Source: JANNRW01 sp031401815
GTDB taxonomy: Bacteria; Desulfobacterota; Desulfuromonadia; Geobacterales; DSM-12255
DNA: 21,590 nt
Assembly: GCA_031401815.1 (NCBI GenBank)
Contig: JANNRW010000183.1
Location: 1 to 21,590, forward strand
Direction of reading: 5' to 3'
The notes under the pieces were generated by a model. The model saw nothing but the letters and a program-made list of their open reading frames with translations, had not been told where the DNA came from and did no database searches. Positions 1 through 7,336 of this stretch are shown here, in pieces. The position numbers and the translations under genes are program-made. How positions within the stretch are numbered: the first letter of the stretch is position 1; the number at the start of each line of letters is the position of its first letter.

Positions 1-23
1 GGCACCTTCACCCACCCCTCAAT

Positions 24-44
24 CCCCTCCCGTCAAGGGAGGGG
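24..44. repeat. GC-rich palindromic intergenic element
   Basis: The sequence CCCCTCCC, a five-base loop GTCAA, then GGGAGGGG forms a perfect 8-bp stem. It lies in the 104-base stretch downstream of the minus-strand glycosyltransferase gene. No T-run follows in the minus-strand reading direction, so it is not a classic intrinsic terminator. It resembles dispersed GC-rich intergenic repeats in Geobacter-type genomes, which is an impression from memory. Nothing else is visible in bases 1-104. Confidence 0.5.
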
Positions 45-104
45 AGGCTAAATGCAAAGACCAAACCGGAAGTTGCTGAGTCCTGGCTGGTTCATTCATA
101 TTGA

Positions 105-1178
105 TTACTGATCTGATCTATATTTTTGTTCCCGGCAATCAATCAGCCAGAAGAATGGTGCAAGTATCCCGAGAAACCAGATAAAACAGATAACTCCGAC
201 AATTGCATCGCACAGCTTGAAGTCTGTACAAGGGCCAAACACACGATCATGGAAAAGCAGAAAAGGATAATGACCCTTTCCAAGCAGTGGGCGAAGCAGG
301 ACATCCAGGAAAAAAAACATCTGCCATGAGTTCTGCCGGATGTATCTCCCGAGAAGATAGAAAACCCGGATTGAGCCGAAAAAGCCCCAGTCATAACAGA
401 CCATGCGCCAGACAAGCCCAAAGACCGGCGACAGGTAAAGCTTGCCGGTCTCCTGTTGCAGCTGGTATACCCCCGGCGCACGAGCAAAGAATTCCTCTGC
501 ACCGACACTGTGCAATCCCATCATCATACTCATCAGGATATAACGCCGGTGAAACCCCTCTGCCTCAAATCGTCGTGCCGAGGTTTTGAGATATCCGGGG
601 AGCGTAATCCATTTACCAAGAGATCTGATTTTTTCGGCAATGCGCTGATCTTCCAGAAACGGCATGCTTTCATCGAAACCGCCAAGCTGTCTGAAAAACT
701 CTCTGGAGAGCAGCAAACCCTGGTCACCGTTAGTGGTGTTAACCCGGTTAAAAGCGGTCTTTTCTTCTGCATAGCGATAGGCCATGGCATTTTCTGATGA
801 AGTACGTATGAAATGGAGAGTGAAATGACCTGCAAGCTGCTTGCATTTGTCAGATTCTCTCTTAATTGCAGACAAGGCAGAAGAAAGTAGATCCGGATCT
901 TCGATTCGGGAGTCTGCATGCAGAAAGAGGAGCATATCGCCGGATGCCTGCATGGCTGCGGCGTTCATCTGCGAGCCGCGCCCCTTTGGTGCCAGGATGA
1001 ATCTGACGCCAAATGCCTCAGCAATCATGGGGGTCGCATCAGTTGAACCCCCATCGCCAATCAATATTTCAACTGAAATATTCTGCTGTTTCTTGAGCTC
1101 ATCCAGAAGCAATGGGAGGTTTTCTGCTTCATTCAAGGTCGGGATGATAACGGAGAGTAGCGGATCAAATCTGTTCAT
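105..1178 (-). CDS. TIGR04283-type (arsenosugar-associated) family 2 glycosyltransferase with membrane tail
   Basis: The N-terminal ~225 residues are a GT-A family 2 glycosyltransferase. It opens with LLSVIIPTLNEAENLPLLL, followed by GDGGSTD (residues 41-47), KGRGSQMNAA (65-74) and a metal/nucleotide-sugar motif FLHADS (85-90). An NGDQG segment and FLEDQ follow further in. This pattern fits the TIGR04283 family, named for its association with arsenosugar biosynthesis genes; the actual sugar substrate is unknown. The protein is 357 residues, about 130 longer than the bare domain. The extra C-terminus holds hydrophobic segments, including one near the end (VGVICFIWFLGILAPFFW), so it is probably membrane-anchored. 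It is the last gene of a four-gene minus-strand operon. Its ATG overlaps the TGA of the DUF3047 gene (ATGA), implying translational coupling. The family call is fairly sure; the arsenosugar role is by association. Confidence 0.82.
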   Translation of the reverse strand: MNRFDPLLSVIIPTLNEAENLPLLLDELKKQQNISVEILIGDGGSTDATPMIAEAFGVRFILAPKGRGSQMNAAAMQASGDMLLFLHADSRIEDPDLLSSALSAIKRESDKCKQLAGHFTLHFIRTSSENAMAYRYAEEKTAFNRVNTTNGDQGLLLSREFFRQLGGFDESMPFLEDQRIAEKIRSLGKWITLPGYLKTSARRFEAEGFHRRYILMSMMMGLHSVGAEEFFARAPGVYQLQQETGKLYLSPVFGLVWRMVCYDWGFFGSIRVFYLLGRYIRQNSWQMFFFLDVLLRPLLGKGHYPFLLFHDRVFGPCTDFKLCDAIVGVICFIWFLGILAPFFWLIDCREQKYRSDQ

Positions 1179-1828
1179 CTGGAATAGGTTGTCTCCGTGG
1201 AGAGGATAATATCACCGTACCAGGCTTCTGCACTCCCGCCGGTATTATCTGTGTCGGTCATGATAGCAATACCTTCAGCTTCCCCGGGATCAGACCCGAA
1301 CAGAGTCCGATAATCTGCAAACAGATCCCGCTCCTCAGTCAACCACTGACCGGCTCTTGAATTACCGGATTCGACAGCAATCATCTTTGCATTTCCAGTA
1401 AATGCATTTGGAATCGTGTCCCCCTTGGGCAGCCGGTTTGCCCAGAGGTAATTTATCGCTTTCATCTGCCAGAAAAACCTGCCCGGGAAAAGGACATACA
1501 GACGGGCGGCATAGTCATCACCACTTTTTATCCTCTCGTCTCCCCCCTTAATTGTGCTTGCAATTTTCCAGCTCCAGCGCAAGTAACGATATCTGGACGG
1601 GTCAAAGCTGATTTTGCGAACCATTCCTGATGCAGAGCCATGACTGTCAGCCTTCACAACAGCTCGGCCATCTTCCCTGACAACTCTGTACTCTGTCGCT
1701 CCCTTGAAACTTTTTGATTCCCATCCGTTCAATCCTTCAGAACTGAAGCGACTGACCAGTAATTCATCCGCTCTTGCGTGGGATACGGAGGCAGAAAAAA
1801 GAGCAATTATTATTCCGATGGCTATCAT
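1175..1828 (-). CDS. DUF3047 family exported protein
   Basis: The 217-residue protein has a short hydrophobic N-terminus (MIAIGIIIALFSASVSHARA) that looks like a signal peptide with an A-x-A type cleavage site near residue 20, so a periplasmic location is likely. The mature part matches my memory of DUF3047: a YRYLRWSWKI strand, a DDYAARLYVLFPG block, an INYLWANRLPKG segment and a C-terminal IAIMTDTDNTGGSAEAWYGDI. The conserved acidic D-T-D-N-T segment suggests a carbohydrate- or metal-binding beta-sandwich, which is an inference. No enzymatic function is established for the family. Both ends are ATGA overlaps, with arsS upstream and the glycosyltransferase downstream, so it is made with them and may act on the same envelope product. 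Confidence 0.8.
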   Translation of the reverse strand: MIAIGIIIALFSASVSHARADELLVSRFSSEGLNGWESKSFKGATEYRVVREDGRAVVKADSHGSASGMVRKISFDPSRYRYLRWSWKIASTIKGGDERIKSGDDYAARLYVLFPGRFFWQMKAINYLWANRLPKGDTIPNAFTGNAKMIAVESGNSRAGQWLTEERDLFADYRTLFGSDPGEAEGIAIMTDTDNTGGSAEAWYGDIILSTETTYSR

Positions 1829-2784
1829 GGCATGAGTGCTCCGGTACAGCTGGAACCTTCTCCGGCTGTGCAGCAGTAGCAGTGCTGGGCAAACAGTATC
1901 TTTTTCCCGGTCAGGCTTTCATTGTCCAGTTCACTAATGGTAATTTCCGTTCCGTCATCAGCCGTAATCGGCATTTTCAAAGCCTGGTTGAAATCGCAGT
2001 TGTAAATCTTCCCCTGCCAGTCAACGCTCATAAGGGTTCGGCACATGATATTGCCGACTGCCTTGGGGTTGAAGCGTCCCGCCAGCATGCACAGATAATC
2101 GGAATACCTGCCGTTGGCTTCGAGGTGTTCACGAAAACGCCCGATCGGCGCATTGGTGATGGTGAACAGGTGGTTGAAGGAGATCCCGTGATTGGCCAGT
2201 TCTGCCTTGTAAGCTGCTTCCAGCCCCTGCTGGCTGCCCGGAACAAAATCACCCCCTGGATTGTATACCAGGTTGAGTTCCACCTCTTTTCCATAGCCAA
2301 GGGAGTTAAGCCGCTTCAATACCTGGATACTCCTTTTATAGACTCCGTTCCCCCGTTGTTGATCAACATTCTCCTCAAGATAACAGGGGAGAGAAGCGAC
2401 TATGGTAAGCTCATGCCGGCGACAAAACTCCGGCAACCACTCCAGCTCCGGTTCAGCCATTATGGCAAGATTACTGCGCAGCATCCGTTGTTTCGCCAAC
2501 CCTTCTGTCAGCTCGATCAGATAGCGCAAGTCAGGATTCATCTCAGGAGAGCCGCCGGTTATATCAAGGATGAGACCGGGGTGCCTGGAAAGGAAGCAGG
2601 AAATCTGCTCCATTACCCCCTTTCCCATGATTTCAGCGCCGCCAATGGAGGCACCCAGGTGACAGTGAGTACAATGCAGGTTGCAGAGATTGCCAAGGTT
2701 GACCTGCAAGGTCTTCAGTTTTTCAAAAGTTTCGTACTCGGGACTTACCGCCCTCAGGCGGTCTGTAAAAGATGTAACCATCAT
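1825..2784 (-). CDS. arsS: ArsS-type radical SAM protein (arsenosugar biosynthesis)
   Basis: A radical SAM enzyme of 319 residues. The [4Fe-4S]/SAM motif C-x3-C-x2-C appears as CNLHCTHCH near residue 33, followed by a glycine-rich DITGGSPEMN. The C-terminal third has many cysteines (NIMCRTL, IYNCDFNQAL, then CYCC and SSC near the end), as in the DUF3641-tailed ArsS family (TIGR04167). ArsS is the radical SAM partner of ArsM in arsenosugar synthesis, where it is thought to join a 5'-deoxyadenosyl group to dimethylarsenite. The gene begins ATGATG at 2784/2781. The second ATG has the better spacing from an AAGAGG ribosome site and overlaps the stop of the upstream VTT gene. Its own stop overlaps the DUF3047 start. 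No arsM is visible in the window, so it must lie elsewhere or this copy has another substrate. Confidence 0.85.
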   Translation of the reverse strand: MMVTSFTDRLRAVSPEYETFEKLKTLQVNLGNLCNLHCTHCHLGASIGGAEIMGKGVMEQISCFLSRHPGLILDITGGSPEMNPDLRYLIELTEGLAKQRMLRSNLAIMAEPELEWLPEFCRRHELTIVASLPCYLEENVDQQRGNGVYKRSIQVLKRLNSLGYGKEVELNLVYNPGGDFVPGSQQGLEAAYKAELANHGISFNHLFTITNAPIGRFREHLEANGRYSDYLCMLAGRFNPKAVGNIMCRTLMSVDWQGKIYNCDFNQALKMPITADDGTEITISELDNESLTGKKILFAQHCYCCTAGEGSSCTGALMP

Positions 2785-3473
2785 GACCTCTTATTTGAAG
2801 GGTTCCTGCTTTTAAGCCTGTTGTACAGCACCGGAGCGATTGCAAACAGTCCGAGCAGGGCAAAGGAGCCGAGCACTCGGGGCGATGCGATACCAGCAAG
2901 TGAATCAATGGTAGCCAGGCTCGCCCCGGCATTAACATAGACAAAGCCGCCTGGGATAATGCCGAACATGGTTGCAAGGAAGAAAGTCCTGAGCGGCAGA
3001 CGGGTCAGTCCGGCTGACAGATTGATCAGAAAAAAGGGGAAAACCGGCACCAGTCGGAGAAACAGCAGGTAGTTGAACCCGCGCTCTTCCAGCTCCCTGT
3101 TCATCCCCTCCAGCTTGCTCCCAAATCTTTGCTGAACAAGATCACGGAGCAGATAGCGGGTCACCAGAAAGGCGAGGGTAGCGCCGATAGTCGCTGCGAT
3201 ATTGGCGTAAAGAGTACCCATAACCGAACCGAAAATTGCTCCGGCGGCCAGTGACAGGATGGAAGCACCAGGCAGCGACAGAGCGGTCTGGAGAATGTAG
3301 AAAGCCATGAAACCGGCCACCATGAGCAGTTCATGTGCAATGTAGTAGTCCAGAAGTGCCTGCCGGTTGGCTTTGAGAGCCGCCAGCGTCAGAAAGCGGT
3401 GAAGGTCAAGGAAGAAAAAAAGGAGAACAAAAATAGTTGCAAAAAGAAGAATAATTATTTTCTGCAGCTTCAT
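2781..3473 (-). CDS. TVP38/TMEM64 (VTT/DedA-like) membrane protein
   Basis: The 230-residue integral membrane protein belongs to the SNARE-associated/VTT superfamily (PF09335). It has an N-terminal membrane segment (residues ~5-22), a long hydrophobic stretch with small residues around GASILSLAAGAIFG, and the family hallmark F-L-R-L-V-P-V-F-P followed by INLSAGLTRLP. The re-entrant loop and following GIIPGGFVYVNAGASL complete the pattern. Family members move lipids or small solutes across membranes. In arsenosugar gene clusters a VTT protein is a recurrent neighbour, but its substrate there is unknown. It is the first gene of the four-gene operon; an AAGG ribosome site sits seven bases before the ATG. 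Its TGA overlaps the arsS start. Confidence 0.85.
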   Translation of the reverse strand: MKLQKIIILLFATIFVLLFFFLDLHRFLTLAALKANRQALLDYYIAHELLMVAGFMAFYILQTALSLPGASILSLAAGAIFGSVMGTLYANIAATIGATLAFLVTRYLLRDLVQQRFGSKLEGMNRELEERGFNYLLFLRLVPVFPFFLINLSAGLTRLPLRTFFLATMFGIIPGGFVYVNAGASLATIDSLAGIASPRVLGSFALLGLFAIAPVLYNRLKSRNPSNKRS

Positions 3474-3563
3474 AAGAAGGCCTTTTATATCAATAAATCC
3501 AGGTAACTATTCAGCGTTTCAAGCCGCCATTGGCGACCCTGTATCAAAAAGAAACTTGATGTG

Positions 3564-3620
3564 CTTCGACTTGCCCAGCACGAACGGTATAAAAAGCCGT
3601 TCACCCTGAGCCTGTCGAAG
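3564..3620. repeat. REP-like imperfect inverted repeat
   Basis: CTTCGAC...GAACGG (3564-3587) and its imperfect reverse complement CCGTTC...GTCGAAG (3597-3620) flank a nine-base loop TATAAAAAG. The right arm carries CACCCTGAGCCTGTCGAAG, a sequence recurring in intergenic regions of many proteobacteria (from memory). It sits directly after the stop of the GT-C gene and before the VTT operon, in a 150-base gap with nothing else recognisable. Confidence 0.6.
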
Positions 3621-3623
3621 GGT

Positions 3624-5225
3624 TCAATTCTTGATTCTGTATACCAGTATCCTGGAGCCGGAATCAGGTATAAACTGGCGTGCGCGTGCTCCGAATATGG
3701 TGAAAGAGTTCCCTTCCCTGGAGACACTTGCTACACCATCAAGAATGTAACCATTTCTGACAAAATCATTCAGCCTGCGTCTGAAATCAGAGCCCTGAGC
3801 AGAAACAGAAAGCCATGAACTCAGATCATCCACAAGAATTACATACCTGGGTCTGCTGGCGATGATCTGGGACATCATCTCTTCCTGCATCCTGACAGCA
3901 TAAGGCTGCTCTTCCATAAGCGGATACATGTATATATGACCTGTTGCAGATAGACGGTCTGCATAGAAGTATATCTGGGGTTCGGAACCAAGCACTAAAA
4001 TCCGGTCACTTGGCGCTGTGTTTGCCTTTATGTATTTTGCAACAGCCACTGTCTCGACAAACGGCTTTGTCGTCTGATAAGCCTGCCTTACATACCTCTC
4101 CGGTGTTGCGGTGAACAGGAACCATCTTTCTCTCCAGAGCTGAAAAAGAGCTGCAGTAAAAAGAGTGAAGATCAGCATTCGTCGGGCAGTTTTGGGGAGG
4201 CTGCTGCTGTCAAACAGGGAGGCTGCCAGCAGGGCTATGACCGGTGTTATCAGAATGAAATAATGGGGACGAAAATGAAATCCGGGACAGAGTGACAAAA
4301 AAGAGCAGAAAAGCAGAGGGAGCAGGAAGTTCCTTGCAGTTCGCGATGATCCAAAAAGCAGCACCAGAAGACCGGCAGTTGCCATGAGCCAGTAGAGTAG
4401 CATGCTGCTTAGGATCATCTCCATCTGGGATCTGAAGTTTATCCACCCCATGAACAGTGTCAAATCTGTTGCATAACTGCCGGCATATCTGACAGTCCAG
4501 AGCCAGAAACTGCTGAAAGTCCCATGCCAGACTGAAAGCAGCAGACAGAGAAGATAGGGCAATCCGCAGCCGGTAAGCATGGTGATTGCATTGCCGGCTG
4601 CTTCACGCATCGGTCTTGATTCCAGAAAGAGAAACAACAGAGCCGCAAAAGTAAAAAGAAAAGCATGCTGCTTGATTATCATGGCAGTACCGAGAAGAGC
4701 TCCAGCGGCCAGATAAGAGTAAGGGGAGATTTTTTTTGAGGGATTAACAATCAAGACGCAGGCAGCCAGAACAAACAGCAGTACAAAGTGAGTTGCATGG
4801 GCAAAGATGCCGAGCAGATGCTGACTTAGTGTCATGAGACCGAACAGGCCTGCACTGACCGCGCCGGCTGCATTACCAAAGAGTCTGGAGCCTGTTCGAA
4901 ACAAAAGCCCTGCTGCAAGGATATTGGCGGCCAGAAGGCCAAGATGCACCCCTTTGACACTCTCGCCAAAACATTTCATAATCAGGGCATTAAGATAAAA
5001 CATGCCCGGCAGCTTCATTGAAAAGGCGTGAAGATAAGGTGGAAAGCCTTTCAGAATCAGTTGCCCTGCATAGGCAAATTCGCCTTCGTCGCGCTCGAAA
5101 GGGGTTGAAAGGAGTCTTACCCTGACCCAGACAACGAGGCAAAGGGCTGACAGGGCGAAAAGATATGGAAGAAGTTCTCCGCTTTTCAGCCAGGCAAATT
5201 TGCTGGCACCACTACGTTTCTTCAT
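3624..5225 (-). CDS. GT-C fold membrane glycosyltransferase (ArnT/PMT, GT39-like)
   Basis: The 533-residue protein has about ten or more hydrophobic segments and, in the first periplasmic loop, the acidic motif FERDEGEFAY (near residue 43). That is the catalytic-loop signature of ArnT/protein-mannosyltransferase type GT-C enzymes, which use polyprenyl-phosphate sugars as donors. A soluble C-terminal domain follows from about residue 385 (KYIKANTAPSDRILVLG, then a YVILVDD strand), typical for this family. The acceptor cannot be told from sequence. The start codon lacks a strong ribosome site, but the MKKR charged start before the first membrane helix is natural. The last codons lie against a REP-like repeat, so the C-terminus may vary among relatives. 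It lies between the znu genes and the arsenosugar-type operon, with gaps on both sides, so it may be transcribed with either. Confidence 0.82.
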   Translation of the reverse strand: MKKRSGASKFAWLKSGELLPYLFALSALCLVVWVRVRLLSTPFERDEGEFAYAGQLILKGFPPYLHAFSMKLPGMFYLNALIMKCFGESVKGVHLGLLAANILAAGLLFRTGSRLFGNAAGAVSAGLFGLMTLSQHLLGIFAHATHFVLLFVLAACVLIVNPSKKISPYSYLAAGALLGTAMIIKQHAFLFTFAALLFLFLESRPMREAAGNAITMLTGCGLPYLLCLLLSVWHGTFSSFWLWTVRYAGSYATDLTLFMGWINFRSQMEMILSSMLLYWLMATAGLLVLLFGSSRTARNFLLPLLFCSFLSLCPGFHFRPHYFILITPVIALLAASLFDSSSLPKTARRMLIFTLFTAALFQLWRERWFLFTATPERYVRQAYQTTKPFVETVAVAKYIKANTAPSDRILVLGSEPQIYFYADRLSATGHIYMYPLMEEQPYAVRMQEEMMSQIIASRPRYVILVDDLSSWLSVSAQGSDFRRRLNDFVRNGYILDGVASVSREGNSFTIFGARARQFIPDSGSRILVYRIKN

Positions 5226-5271
5226 TTTTCTGAAAAACCCTCCCCTTAAGACTTCGCAAATAAACTCTTTT

Positions 5272-5335
5272 GACCTTCCGACCCTCCGACCTTCCGACCC
5301 TCCGACCCTCCGACCCTCTGACCCTCTGGCCTTCA
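5272..5335. repeat. 8-bp tandem repeat, eight units
   Basis: Eight successive 8-bp units read GACCTTCC, GACCCTCC, GACCTTCC, GACCCTCC, GACCCTCC, GACCCTCT, GACCCTCT and GGCCTTCA. The array fills most of the 115-base gap between znuC and the GT-C gene. There are no spacers, so it is not a CRISPR. It is a minisatellite likely to vary in copy number by slippage. Confidence 0.85.
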
Positions 5336-5340
5336 GCTTC

Positions 5341-6093
5341 TTAATGTCTGTGGCAGATCAGGTGCTGTGCATGTTCCCCGAAAAAAGCCGTCATTTCGGA
5401 TGACAGACAAAAATCATTAAAACTGCCGTCAAAAATTATTTTTTTATCCAGGTAGATAAAGCGGTTGGCATATTTGCCGATACTCCAGGTGTCGTGAGTT
5501 ACAAGTAAAAGAGTGACTTGATCCCTTCTGTTCAGAGTCTCCAGCAGAGAGTAAAAATGCTCTCTAGTTTCGGGATCTAGAGCAGTGGTAGGTTCGTCCA
5601 GAATCAGAATGTCCGGTTGATTCACCATTGCCCTTGCAAGAAGTGCTCTCTGCTGCTGTCCACCTGAAAGATCCCCGATCAGCTTTTTCCCGAGATCAGC
5701 AATCCCCATCATCTCAAGTGCCTTGAGAACAGCAGCCTTGTCTTCTGCTCCACTTATTCTGGGGAAGGTTTTCCCGGCCATAAGTCCCAGACGGACAATC
5801 TCCTCTACGGTTCCGGGGAAGTCAGGGTTGAAAAATTTAAGCCTCTGCGGAAGATACCCGATCCTTTGCCAGCTTTGAAACTTCCGCTGCTCTTCACCAA
5901 AAAGAGAAATATCCCCTTTATCCGGCAACATAAGGCCAAGAATAGCTCTTATCAGGGTGCTCTTTCCCGAGCCGTTAGGGCCGACAATTCCGAGATAATC
6001 CCCTGGCAACACCTTGAAAGAGATGTCGGTCAACACCTCCATGCCGTTATAACTGCACGAAACTTCTGTTGCCTCAAGAATATCTATCTGCAT
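5341..6093 (-). CDS. znuC: ZnuC-like metal (zinc/manganese) ABC transporter ATPase
   Basis: A 250-residue ABC ATPase with Walker A GPNGSGKSTL (about residues 38-47), Q-loop YLPQRLKFF, signature LSGGQQQRALLARA, Walker B DILILDEPTTALD and H-loop VTHD. The sequence is closest in style to the cluster of zinc/manganese importers (ZnuC, MntB). It would power uptake through an inner-membrane permease using the ZnuA-like protein encoded just upstream. The start overlaps the end of znuA by 10 nt and has its own AGGGG ribosome site inside znuA. The C-terminus (FFGEHAQHLICHRH) is histidine-containing, as in some ZnuC proteins. The odd point is that no znuB permease gene follows: an 8-bp tandem repeat and then an unrelated GT-C gene come next. 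Confidence 0.85.
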   Translation of the reverse strand: MQIDILEATEVSCSYNGMEVLTDISFKVLPGDYLGIVGPNGSGKSTLIRAILGLMLPDKGDISLFGEEQRKFQSWQRIGYLPQRLKFFNPDFPGTVEEIVRLGLMAGKTFPRISGAEDKAAVLKALEMMGIADLGKKLIGDLSGGQQQRALLARAMVNQPDILILDEPTTALDPETREHFYSLLETLNRRDQVTLLLVTHDTWSIGKYANRFIYLDKKIIFDGSFNDFCLSSEMTAFFGEHAQHLICHRH

Positions 6094-7046
6094 TCAAGCC
6101 CCTTTTGCAGATTCAGCAGATTCTGCTCCATGAGTGAGATAAACGAAGCACCCTTCTCCATATCCTCTCTGGCAAGATTATGTCCGCCATGCAGCTTCAG
6201 CACCGTCGCGCCGGTCTCTCTGGCTATTGTCTCGGCGATGCGGGGCGAGAGGAGCTCTTCGCTGAAGATATATTTGAGCTGATTCTTTCTGGTATTCCGG
6301 ACAAGTTCGATCAGCTTCCCGGGCGCAGGCTCGGTGTCTGCGGTAGTGCCGTAAGCTGAAAGATAGTCAAGCTCATAGCGTCTGGCCATATACGCAAACG
6401 CGTAATGACCACCATGCAGAAAAGCCCGTGTCCGGCAGACTGAAAGAGCCTTCCGGAAACGGATGTCAAGTTCTGACAGCTGTTTTTTGTATGCAGCGGC
6501 ATTTGCAGTGAACTCCGGGCGCAGCTTTGGCGACCGGCGTGACATTGCCTCAGTAATGACATCCACCATGCTGATGGCATTGTCAAGATCAAGCCAGATA
6601 TGAGGATCCCGGCCTCTGATGTTGTGGTTGTCATGTCGATGGCCGTCGTTGCCATGCCTGTCACTCATTGAGATGTATCTGGCCTGGTTACCCGCCTCGA
6701 CCATCTCCAGCGTCCCTCTGTCGGCAACAGCCTTGAAGAGTTTGTCTGCCCATGGTTCCATCTCCCTGCTGGTAAAGACAAACAGATCTGCCTTGCCTGT
6801 CCTGAGAATATCTTCAGGCTTTGGCTCAAAATTGTGCGGTTCAACCCCTGGCGGGAGCAGAAGCTGTACATCTACGGCCTCCTTGCCGATATTGCGGGCA
6901 AAATCGTACAGAGGAAAAAGGGTTGTAACCACCTTCAGTTTGCCGGACGAATCCGGAGCTTTTTCTTTTGTGCAGCCGCCGGAAAAGAGGAGTAAGAGAA
7001 GGCATCCTGAAGTTACGAGTTTTGCGGATGTCTTGCATATAATCAT
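6084..7046 (-). CDS. znuA: ZnuA-like metal-binding lipoprotein
   Basis: The 320-residue protein has a lipoprotein signal (LLLLLFSGGC, lipidated Cys at about residue 25) and the cluster A-1 metal-binding fold. Ligand-type motifs appear in order: GVEPHNFEPKPED, DPHIWLDLDNA and FLHGGHYAFAY. A His-rich loop (DRHGNDGHRHDNHN) before the second histidine is characteristic of zinc-binding ZnuA proteins. The fourth ligand region, usually an aspartate near a D-P-L segment, here reads LKLHGGHNL, a variant worth noting. The protein would capture zinc (or manganese) outside the inner membrane and deliver it to the permease. An AGGGG ribosome site precedes the ATG by eight bases. It is the first gene of the minus-strand znuAC pair and diverges from the PhnD-queC operon. 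No clear Zur-type palindrome was seen. Confidence 0.86.
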   Translation of the reverse strand: MIICKTSAKLVTSGCLLLLLFSGGCTKEKAPDSSGKLKVVTTLFPLYDFARNIGKEAVDVQLLLPPGVEPHNFEPKPEDILRTGKADLFVFTSREMEPWADKLFKAVADRGTLEMVEAGNQARYISMSDRHGNDGHRHDNHNIRGRDPHIWLDLDNAISMVDVITEAMSRRSPKLRPEFTANAAAYKKQLSELDIRFRKALSVCRTRAFLHGGHYAFAYMARRYELDYLSAYGTTADTEPAPGKLIELVRNTRKNQLKYIFSEELLSPRIAETIARETGATVLKLHGGHNLAREDMEKGASFISLMEQNLLNLQKGLECR

Positions 7047-7145
7047 ATGGTTATCCCCTGGGAGAGACTCCTTTCACATATTTCAAGAGGCCGTTCTGAT
7101 GGATCGGTTATACTCTTTTTACATACCAACAAGGAATCTGCTAGT

Positions 7146-7173
7146 AAAATATCGGCGGTGCGTATCATGTCAA
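7146..7173 (-). promoter_or_regulatory. candidate sigma-70 promoter for znuAC
   Basis: On the minus strand a perfect -35 TTGACA (7168-7173) is followed after 16 bases by TATTTT (7146-7151). It lies about 100 bases before the znuA ATG, inside the 290-base divergent gap 7047-7336. I saw no other convincing element in that gap. Confidence 0.4.
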
Positions 7174-7336
7174 GAGAAAAGACCTGCATCCGGAGTAAAA
7201 TTGCGGTAGTATTATTTAATTATTGCTTGCCTCATTCTCTCCAGGCGAATAGCATATGCAGAAGTTCATAAAGGCAGATTGAAGCAGCTGTCAAAGATAA
7301 GCTCTTTTTACTATCACAAAAGGGGTGGAGATCAAG

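Noticed and set aside
24..44. Intrinsic terminator of the arsenosugar-type operon
   Set aside because: The stem is good but no T-run follows in the direction of transcription.
1774..2940. A 388-codon open frame on the plus strand opposite arsS, DUF3047 and VTT
   Set aside because: It covers parts of three well-recognised minus-strand genes and shows no family motif of its own; it is an antisense shadow.
5272..5335. CRISPR array
   Set aside because: Units are 8 bp and contiguous without spacers, and no cas genes are present.
7325..7336. GTG start for the PhnD-like gene
   Set aside because: The ATG at 7337 has a properly spaced GGAG and gives a normal signal peptide.
7047..7336. preQ1 riboswitch ahead of the PhnD-queC operon
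   Set aside because: No preQ1-type hairpin with the A-rich tail could be recognised in the 290-base gap.
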